From assembly GCA_903866255.1 (NCBI GenBank), contig CAIPMW010000045.1:1-58068 (forward strand): a DNA stretch of 58,068 nucleotides. The letters are read 5' to 3'. Positions 28,881 through 36,700 of the stretch are shown one piece after another. The position numbers and the translations under genes are program-made. Below the pieces are notes generated by a model. The model saw nothing but the letters and a program-made list of their open reading frames with translations. It did not search any database and was not told where the DNA came from. The stretch is from an uncultured Chlorobiaceae bacterium. GTDB lineage: Bacteria; Bacteroidota; Chlorobiia; Chlorobiales; Chlorobiaceae. Position 1 is the first letter of the stretch; every line of letters begins with the position of its first letter.

Positions 28881-29954
28881 CTACATCGTCCATAACGAGG
28901 TTCTCTGAAGGCTTCTCTCTATCACGAGCCCCCCATCCCTGTAGAGCTTATGCGGATCAAGCAGGGCGTTCTCGGCTCCAAACGGGGTTTCAAGCAGGTC
29001 GTGTTGCAGGTAGCGGTAGGTGTCGAGGCCGCATGCGGCTGGTTTTGTGGCGGTTGAGGCAGCCAGCCATGTGTAAAAGCTCAGGCTGATGCCGGTTTCA
29101 AAAGCGGAGCTGAACACGGCAAGCAGATTTTTTTCGCAGGCATATCGGGCGAATTGTTGTGCGACAAAGATTCCGCCAATCCGGTTTGGTTTCAGTATCA
29201 GCGCAGCAAGGGAGACCTTCGGAATCTTGAAGAGCAATTCCGGTTTTTGCCAAAGTGTTTCGTCAAGTGCTGAGTGAAGCGCTGTTTTTGCATAAAACTT
29301 ACCGATACCTTCCGCCTGTTGCAGGGGCTCTTCGATATAGGCAACGCTTCCCGGCGGAATCTGCCTGGCAAACGAGATCGCTTCATCAAGTGAGAGCGAC
29401 TGATTGGCGTCAAGCCGGAGTTCAACCGTATCGCCAAAGGTGCGGTGCAGCTCCCTGATGCTGTTGATCGAGTTTGTCAGGGTATCGGCGCTGACTTTAA
29501 GCTTGAAGGTGCGGTATCCAAGCGCAAAATAGTTTTCTGCCCGCTCCATGATCAGCGCAGTGTCACCAAAGAGCAGTGCATTGACCGGCACCTGTTGAAC
29601 AGCCTCTTCTGTTTCAGAAAACGAAGGAAAAACTCCTGATATTGCGGCGTCAAGGTTGATCATCGCCATTTCCACTCCGGTGCGTACCGATGGGTAAAGC
29701 TCTTTCGGCAAACTATCGGGGGTCGTCATACCTCGTTTTGAAAGCAGATCCACAAGCTGCGCCTCTGCCAGTTCAAGGGTTTCATTATGAAGTCCCGGGA
29801 GAGGTGCTATTTCACCGTAGGCAATATGTTCTCCATCCGTACTTCTCAGTGCGATGATGATGCCCTCCCTTTGCACCAGTCGCTGCCGTTTTACGGTGAC
29901 AGGCTCGGTGAAAGGGATGGTATATCGATAGAGAACACCATGCGAAGCGTTCAA
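28881..29954 (-). CDS. menC: o-Succinylbenzoate synthase
   Basis: A 357-residue enolase-superfamily enzyme. It dehydrates SHCHC to o-succinylbenzoate in menaquinone synthesis. The catalytic Lys lies in [10 protein letters not shown]. Metal ligands are in [16 protein letters not shown] and ALDETLW, and the second Lys is in [11 protein letters not shown]. Length and motif spacing are normal. It overlaps menB by four bases and is followed by the interrupted region that separates it from menE. Confidence 0.92.
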   Translation of the reverse strand: MNASHGVLYRYTIPFTEPVTVKRQRLVQREGIIIALRSTDGEHIAYGEIAPLPGLHNETLELAEAQLVDLLSKRGMTTPDSLPKELYPSVRTGVEMAMINLDAAISGVFPSFSETEEAVQQVPVNALLFGDTALIMERAENYFALGYRTFKLKVSADTLTNSINSIRELHRTFGDTVELRLDANQSLSLDEAISFARQIPPGSVAYIEEPLQQAEGIGKFYAKTALHSALDETLWQKPELLFKIPKVSLAALILKPNRIGGIFVAQQFARYACEKNLLAVFSSAFETGISLSFYTWLAASTATKPAACGLDTYRYLQHDLLETPFGAENALLDPHKLYRDGGLVIERSLQRTSLWTM

Positions 29955-30772
29955 GGTCTCTTTGGAAATTTGTTGAAATCAGGTTTCCGTTTTTCGACAA
30001 AGGCATTTCTTCCCTCCTGCCCTTCCTCACTCATATAATAGAGCATTGTGGCATTTCCTGCAAGCTCCTGCAGGCCGGATTGTCCGTCACAATCGGCATT
30101 GAGGGCCGATTTCAGGCAGCGAATGGCAAGCGGAGAGTTGGCCAGGATTTCGCGGCACCACTGCACGGTCTCCTCTTCAAGGCGCTCAAGCGGCACAACG
30201 GTGTTGACCAGCCCCATGGCAAGTGCCTCGGCGGCATTGTATTGGCGGCAGAGAAACCATATTTCTCGAGCCTTTTTCTGGCCGACAAGACGTGCCATAT
30301 AGCTTGCGCCCCATCCTCCGTCAAAAGAGCCTACCTTTGGGCCGGTCTGGCCGAAGATGGCGTTCTCCGCTGCAATGGTGAGGTCACAAAGCATGTGCAG
30401 CACGTGACCGCCGCCGATGGAGTAGCCGGCAACCATGGCAATGACCGGTTTCGGGCAGGTACGGATATCACGCTGGAAGTCAAGAACATTCAAACGGTTA
30501 ACCCCTTTGCCATCAGCATAACCGGCGTTGCCCCTGATTTTCTGGTCGCCTCCCGAACAGAAAGCCTTCTCTCCCTGACCGGTGAGAATGACAACACCAA
30601 TTCTCTCGTCATTTCGTGCATCCGACAGGGCGGCAATCATTTCATCGACAGTCTGGGGACGGAATGCGTTTCTCACCTCCGGCCGGTTGATGGTGATTTT
30701 TGCAATACCTTCCGCTTTATGGTAAAGGATGTCCGTAAAATCACCTGCAGGTATCCAGTTCACTGTACTCAT
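29951..30772 (-). CDS. menB: 1,4-Dihydroxy-2-naphthoyl-CoA synthase
   Basis: A 273-residue crotonase-fold enzyme that closes the naphthoate ring. Characteristic segments are [12 protein letters not shown], the oxyanion loop [40 protein letters not shown], and [19 protein letters not shown]. Full length, in the overlapping menH-menB-menC transcription unit. Confidence 0.96.
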   Translation of the reverse strand: MSTVNWIPAGDFTDILYHKAEGIAKITINRPEVRNAFRPQTVDEMIAALSDARNDERIGVVILTGQGEKAFCSGGDQKIRGNAGYADGKGVNRLNVLDFQRDIRTCPKPVIAMVAGYSIGGGHVLHMLCDLTIAAENAIFGQTGPKVGSFDGGWGASYMARLVGQKKAREIWFLCRQYNAAEALAMGLVNTVVPLERLEEETVQWCREILANSPLAIRCLKSALNADCDGQSGLQELAGNATMLYYMSEEGQEGRNAFVEKRKPDFNKFPKRP

Positions 30773-31620
30773 TGGTTCTTCTTCTCTTGCTGGTTGAAAA
30801 AATTCTTCAAACGATCCAGAAACAAATCCCTGTTTTCAAGCTGCAGGGTATGGCCGCAATGCGGAAAAATTTCCAGATCGGATAGAGGTGTTAACTTAAC
30901 CATTTGGTGACCAATCTCAACGTAGCGTTCATCTTTTTCTCCTGCGAAAAAGCTTACCGGTGCGCTGTTTTTCTTTAACGCTTCCCAAAATGAGGGCTGC
31001 CGTCCTGTTCCCAAAAGCCTCAGTGCCAGAGCGAGATTCTGAGGGTCGTTGATTTTTCTTTCGCTCTCAACTTCCTTGAAGATCGGATGGCTTTTAAGTG
31101 TGGCGAAGAGAGGCTGCTCATACCATGCCTCGATAAAACTATCAAAGCTTCGTTCAATTTTTCGTGCCACTTTTTCGTCATGCTCCTGCCTGTCGATTCG
31201 CACTTTTTCTGTCTTGAGTCCAGGGGAAGCGGAGATAATAACCGCCTTGCTGAAGAGTTCCGGATGACGAAGCAGCAGTGCCAGCGCTATGCGGCCACCC
31301 ATCGAATAGCCCACCAGAGAGCAGGGGGTTGCGGCTGATTGGCGCAGGAGAGCCGCAAGTGCTTCAATGGTCTGGATAAAAAAATCATCTGGAGGCTGTG
31401 TTTGCAGGAGGTTGGCGCTTCCGTGGCCGGGAAGATCAACCATCATGCAGCAGTAGTCGTTTTGAAGCTCCCTCGTTACGGGAAGCCAGTCACTGCCTGA
31501 GCCGAGAAAGCCGTGCAGAAAGACGATGCGTGGCAGGGATGGATTGCCGATGGTGACGGTGTGAAGGGGGATGCTGGTTATGGTTGTTGGCATGATGGTG
31601 GGGTTGATGTCATTGTGCAT
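30769..31620 (-). CDS. menH: SHCHC synthase, alpha/beta hydrolase MenH
   Basis: A 283-residue alpha/beta hydrolase. It shows the oxyanion strand [12 protein letters not shown], nucleophile elbow GYSMGG, acid segment [10 protein letters not shown] and His segment [11 protein letters not shown]. Position ahead of menB and menC supports MenH, which removes pyruvate from SEPHCHC. A second methionine (MPTTITSI) at residue 10 could be the start. menD and menF, which act earlier in the pathway, are not upstream; the defence island begins there instead. Confidence 0.9.
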   Translation of the reverse strand: MHNDINPTIMPTTITSIPLHTVTIGNPSLPRIVFLHGFLGSGSDWLPVTRELQNDYCCMMVDLPGHGSANLLQTQPPDDFFIQTIEALAALLRQSAATPCSLVGYSMGGRIALALLLRHPELFSKAVIISASPGLKTEKVRIDRQEHDEKVARKIERSFDSFIEAWYEQPLFATLKSHPIFKEVESERKINDPQNLALALRLLGTGRQPSFWEALKKNSAPVSFFAGEKDERYVEIGHQMVKLTPLSDLEIFPHCGHTLQLENRDLFLDRLKNFFNQQEKKNQ

Positions 31621-31685
31621 GTTAATTTGCTATTACTTGTTGTATTATTGTCAAATTTACTATTATTTCCTCATAGGTTTTTGCG

Positions 31686-31722
31686 GTCTTGAACCATGGT
31701 TTAAGGATGATTTGATTTTATG
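31686..31722 (+). repeat. Dispersed repeat, copy 5, at island edge
   Basis: GTCTTGAACCATGGTTTAAG followed by GATGATTTGATTTTATGA. The copy lies between menH and the first island gene. It matches 39672-39713, which lies inside the island. Confidence 0.55.
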
Positions 31723-31765
31723 ACAAGAGATTACAAAGTACTTGACTCACCGGCAAGCTGTATGT

Positions 31766-33058
31766 ATGGAAAAGGTCGCTGAATTCATAAATGCCAAAAG
31801 TTTCAGGCATGCTCTTGCTCGTCTGTGCCGACTCGCGGGCTCTTCAACTTCTGATGGCCGCCGAGTTCTTGATGATTGGGAAAACCAGTATAAAGAGGGC
31901 GACATGATGCTCATGGATGCCATAGATCGCATCGAAAGCATCGACAACAGGGAGTCACTGATCACCTCCGAAGAGGTTGAAACCGATCCGCTGCTTTGGC
32001 TTCAGGCTCTTGACAATTTTTGCGTTCGTATTAACCCGAAATCTTATGGCTATTTACGGAATCCGCGTATTGATGATGGTGAGGGTCAAGTCTGGATGCT
32101 ACCGATTTATCAACAAGCGGAATCGTGCGGGGGTGGAAAACGCCGGCAATTTGGCAATATTGCTTACTGGCTGAAGCATTGCCGAGTGGTCCCGCAGAAT
32201 AACCCTCAGGGGATTCTTGTCAATGTAGCTGGAATACCGAGGGGTTACCATGATTGGCTTGCTGGACGTTTTTCTGCAAGAACGATCAGAATCGCAGTCG
32301 TTCATTTTGATGACGGAGTGAGGACAAATCTTTCTGACTCTGACAAGAAGCCATCAAATTTTATCTGCAAGGATATCAGTGACACTGAAACACGTTTAGC
32401 ATCAGCTTTGCACCATATCAGTGAAGCAAAAAAGCGAGATGCTCACATTCTTGTGATGCCAGAACTTACGATTACGCCCGATATCAGATCCCGAATCGTT
32501 TCAGAGCTTCAACAATTGCACAGAAAAAATGGTGAAAAGCACTCTCTCTCGGTTCCTCTCATTGTTCTCGGAAGTTTCCATGAGCAAGTCGAAAAAGGGT
32601 GGCGAAATCATGCGGAGGCTATGCTTGGGCTGGACGGTAAACTCCTGTTTGGATGCGACAAACGCAAACCGGTTACCTTTGAAAATCGAAAGGAGGGTAT
32701 CGAATGTGCTCCAAATGATTTTACCTGCGTATTTACACCACTTGGGCTGATGGCCCTGGCGATTTGCAAGGATGTGTTTGAAGGCGAACCAGCCATAGTG
32801 CTGGCTTCTCTGCCGCTTGACTGGCTGCTTGTTCCGAGTATGACCGATAAGCTTAATCCACATAAGGCGACAGCAAAAGCAATGTACGATACGCTCGGAA
32901 CTATTGTGGTGGTCGCCAATCAGGAATCACCTTCGGCATCAACTCCAGTGCGCGGGTTCGTGCAGCACCAGAAATATAAAGAGTGTACAGAGGCACTGGA
33001 AATTGTCTCTGTAAACAGGGAGGAATTTGATGATTTTACACTTTTCAACTTGAGCTGA
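31766..33058 (+). CDS. Nitrilase-fold (carbon-nitrogen hydrolase) protein in defence island
   Basis: About 430 residues. The C-terminal 260 residues are a CN-hydrolase fold: strand-plus-Glu ILVMPELTIT, a Lys-containing GCDKRKPVTFENRKE loop, and the nucleophile segment LALAICKDVFEG with Cys. The Glu/Lys/Cys triad therefore seems present, though the Lys assignment is less certain. The N-terminal 170 residues have no family I know. Nitrilase domains occur in other anti-phage genes (for example fused to some defence reverse transcriptases), so a signalling or effector role is possible. ATG 31766 is chosen over TTG 31742; neither has a strong ribosome-binding site. Confidence 0.8.
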   Translation: MEKVAEFINAKSFRHALARLCRLAGSSTSDGRRVLDDWENQYKEGDMMLMDAIDRIESIDNRESLITSEEVETDPLLWLQALDNFCVRINPKSYGYLRNPRIDDGEGQVWMLPIYQQAESCGGGKRRQFGNIAYWLKHCRVVPQNNPQGILVNVAGIPRGYHDWLAGRFSARTIRIAVVHFDDGVRTNLSDSDKKPSNFICKDISDTETRLASALHHISEAKKRDAHILVMPELTITPDIRSRIVSELQQLHRKNGEKHSLSVPLIVLGSFHEQVEKGWRNHAEAMLGLDGKLLFGCDKRKPVTFENRKEGIECAPNDFTCVFTPLGLMALAICKDVFEGEPAIVLASLPLDWLLVPSMTDKLNPHKATAKAMYDTLGTIVVVANQESPSASTPVRGFVQHQKYKECTEALEIVSVNREEFDDFTLFNLS

Positions 33059-33141
33059 CGGGGTCGCAGGATTTTTTTATAGTTAAATAATGTTAAATTA
33101 TTTCTATTCGAAAAGGTTTAGAATAATTTAGGAAAAATATC

Positions 33142-33798
33142 GTGACTATGCTTAACCTTTATGCCAGCGATCCGGTACTTTTTGTCGATCGCTCGACGCC
33201 ATCCGAACTTCTTGAAGCCATTCGGACACTTGAAAAATGGGATGAACAAACGTTGGATATGGCAAATCTGCTGATCTCGGTCTGGTCAGCAGATGCAATT
33301 GCGCGACCCAACGATCGCGAAGGCATATCTGAACTCCAACGTCTTATCCATAGTGCTCTTGATGGTGTGAATTCATCGGCATCGCTTCCTGAAGAGTACA
33401 GGTTTCGATGGCTGGAAGCGAGTGACATACTTGAATCGAGACGCCTTAACCTTGCTCACGCTGATCCTGAAGTGCTGCTCAGGCGCCGCCACGTTCCGGA
33501 AATCCTGCAATTGCTTCTTGAAACAGGCAATCGTGAACTTCCTCAACTGGACCTTATAAATAAACTTGGAGTCAGTGCTGGTCGGGTCACGCAGCTTATC
33601 GGGAATCTTGAATCCTGCGGGCTTGTAACCAAGCGCAAACATGGCCGTGATATTCTTTTGCAACTCACTGATATCGGGCGGAAGCATGCTGCAAGCGCGC
33701 AAAAGACGGCTCCATCCGTGACAGGTTTTTGCGGGTTACTCTCAACAGATGTCACGATTCAGTCGCACTTGAAAATTGGAAAACTGATTGCCGCATGA
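33142..33798 (+). CDS. Winged-helix protein upstream of the giant NTPase
   Basis: A 218-residue protein. Residues about 115-185 form a MarR/winged-helix-like domain (ILQLLLETGNRELPQLDLIN, LGVSAGRVTQLIGNLESCG, LVTKRKHGRDILLQLTDIGR). The N-terminal 110 residues are helical and unassigned. The stop overlaps the next start (ATGA), so it is translated with the giant NTPase. It may regulate the module or act as a DNA-binding adaptor. The start could be GTG 33142 or ATG 33148. Confidence 0.8.
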   Translation: MTMLNLYASDPVLFVDRSTPSELLEAIRTLEKWDEQTLDMANLLISVWSADAIARPNDREGISELQRLIHSALDGVNSSASLPEEYRFRWLEASDILESRRLNLAHADPEVLLRRRHVPEILQLLLETGNRELPQLDLINKLGVSAGRVTQLIGNLESCGLVTKRKHGRDILLQLTDIGRKHAASAQKTAPSVTGFCGLLSTDVTIQSHLKIGKLIAA

Positions 33799-36700
33799 CT
33801 CCCTTCATCGTCAACTTCTACAGCTACAAAGGCGGCGTCGGGCGCAGCCTGCTGGCCGCCAATATTGGTGTTCTTACTGCGCGTCGAGGCAAAACGCTGC
33901 TGTGGGATCTTGATATTGAAGCGCCAGGATTGCACAACATTCCGGGGTTGACACCATCAAGACCTGTCAAAGAGGGTTTTTTTGAATGGATGATCGCCTG
34001 GCAGGAGTCAGGAAAAGCATCGAACAAAGCTGATTTTGGCAAACTTGTCAAACTGGCTTGCCAGACACCTGAGCGGGATCGCCTCTTCATCTTGCCTGCT
34101 TATGGTGACAACAAAGATTTCGCAGGGCTTTTCCAGAGCATCCGCTGGGACGATTTTTTGGTTCGTGATCTCGATAGCGGTCTCGCACTTTTTCGCGGTA
34201 TCCTTGATGCTTTTGGCAAGGCAGGATTTGAAACGGTGTTGCTTGATTCGCGTACCGGTATCACCGACATCGGTGGTTTGCTTGCCGCTCTGCTGCCACA
34301 CGCCACCGTTCTTGTCGGCAATTACGGTAGACAGAATACCAAGGGACTTGCCCATGTCTGGCAAGCTCTCTACCCTGCCAGCGAGGGGCGCATTGCCGCG
34401 CGAGGTACATTGGCTCCCTTGACTCGGTTGCTGGTTGCATCGCCGATTGCTGATGAACTCGATTTGCGAGCCAAAGGAGAGGAGATCTGGAAGGAGGCCT
34501 TTGGCTTGGTCCCTGCAGAAATGGTCACCATCCCTTTTGATCAGCGTCTGCTTTTTACTGAGGAGCTTTATGCAGCAACACGCCCCGATACTCCGGTAGC
34601 CAAAGCCTATAACGATCTGGAACGTCGAATCGACAAGGTACGCCAGCAGGTAATTGCCGAGAACGAGGCGGCGAGTCGTAACAAAGATAGTCATGCGCAA
34701 GGTAAAAGTTTTGAAGAGCGAGTTGCCCGACTTTTGCGTCTGCTTGGCTACACTGTCGAGCATGAACTGTTGATCGACAGTAACCGGGTTGATCTTGTTA
34801 TACGCAAACGTGCCGATTTCGGGCGTGAAGAGGTTTATCTGGTCGAGTGCAAGGATCATCAGGCTGTCATTCCAAAAGAGAGAGTGCTGGTATTCAAAAC
34901 CTGGCTTGATGGACCGACCGCCAGCCAGATGCAGGCTCGTGGTATGGTAGTTGCCCCAAGCGATTTCAGCCCGGCGGCTCGTAGCTTTGCGCTGGAGCAG
35001 GGAATCCAGGCACTTACCTTCGATGAACTCGAACGCAGCCTCTTTGATTTTGCACCCTACCTTGCCCGCATTCGCCAGCGCTACGAAGCAAGCGCTCTTG
35101 CAGGTAACTATGTTGACCAGTATCTGCTTCTTGAAAAGCAGCCCGACGAAAAACCGGTGCCGATGTTGCCTCATGCCCTTCAGTGGGTTTCGGGAGCGGG
35201 AAGCCGGTTGTGGCTGGTGCTTGGCGATTATGGTACCGGCAAAAGCACACTGGTTGAGCGTTTTGCCTACGAACTTGCTCGCACCTTTGAAGACAACCCT
35301 GATGGTCCTGTGCCGATTGCAATTAATCTGTGTCAGTTTCCCAATGCCATTTCGCTCGAAAGCCTGATTCGCGAGCATCTCGAAACCGAACTGCGCACTG
35401 TGCTTAATCCAGAGATTGTGCTGCACCTGCTCGAAGCAGGGCGCGTGGTACTCCTGCTCGACAGTTTCGATGAAATGGGCGTTACACAGGCGGGACGCAG
35501 TGTCGAAGAGCAGTTCCGCCAACTGGCACATCCAACTGCCAACCCTGGTCGCAACCCGTGCGGCAATCGGGTGCTTATTACCTCACGCAGCCACTACTTC
35601 TGCGACAACAGCAGCGCCAGGCAAGCCATGCTGGATGGCGGCAAGCTCTTTGAAGCGGATTCAGCTCTGGGCAAAGCAGCACGTGCCTTCGATGCTATGC
35701 GCGATACCCTGGCAGTTTTCACTCAGGAGCAAATTGCAGAGTACTTGCACAAACGTCTTGGTATGGTCGAAGGCGACAAAGCTCGACGTTTTATCGAAGA
35801 GAGATATGGGCTCCAGGATATCGCGTCAACACCCCGGTTCCTCGATATGATTGTAGCTTCTCTTCCTGATCTGATAAAACAGGGAGAGAACGTGAGCACA
35901 GGTTCACTCTACCTGACCTACACTTTCCGCTGTTTGAATAGCATTCGCTGGAGCCAGGGCAAGCTTAACGTTGAGCTGATGCGTGACCTGCTTGAGCGCA
36001 TGGCCTGTGAGCTTTGGAGCAGGCCACGAAACCAGATCCACTATACCGATATCGCCGGACTGTTGCATCGAGAAGGTGGAGTTGCCCGCAGCCTCGACAG
36101 TGATCAGGTTGACCTCGAACTGCGTACAGTCTCTTTCCTTGTGCGCAGCGCTGATGGCTCTTATCGTTTTTCACATCGAAGCTTTCTTGAATTCTTTTTT
36201 GCTCAGGCACTTTTCCGTGCTCTCCAGGAAGGTCATTTCGAAAAAGCTTTGACCTATGGACCTATCAACCCCGAAGCCACTACATTTCTGCTTGATCTGA
36301 CGGAGTCAGCACCTGAGAGCTACGATAAACTGACCGAAGTCATTCGTACAATTTTTGCAAACCCATATATTGAAGGTACTTCAGAATTCAGGCGTTTCCT
36401 GAATTTGATGCAAAAAAATACATCCACTACGCCGCTTGATTTCAAGGGAGTTATGGTTTCGAGCACCTTCACCGACCTGAAGGCGCACCGTGCCGCACTG
36501 ATCAACATCATTGATCGTTCAGGGTTTAAGGCTGTGATGATGGAGCATGATTCTGCCAAGTCTGACGTGGATGTTATCGAATCTTCGCTTCAGATGGTGC
36601 AGGATAGTGCCGCGTATATCCTTGTTATCAGCCACAAATATGGGCAGACACCGGTGTGCACAAGCCGGAATCCCGGCAAGCTTTCAATTACCGAGCTGGA

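Noticed and set aside
34008-35531. 507-codon open frame on the minus strand
   Set aside because: It lies wholly opposite the giant NTPase gene, has no family motifs and is a shadow of its codon bias. The same holds for 11615-12607 (minus) opposite ftsK and 46690-48204 opposite the helicase.
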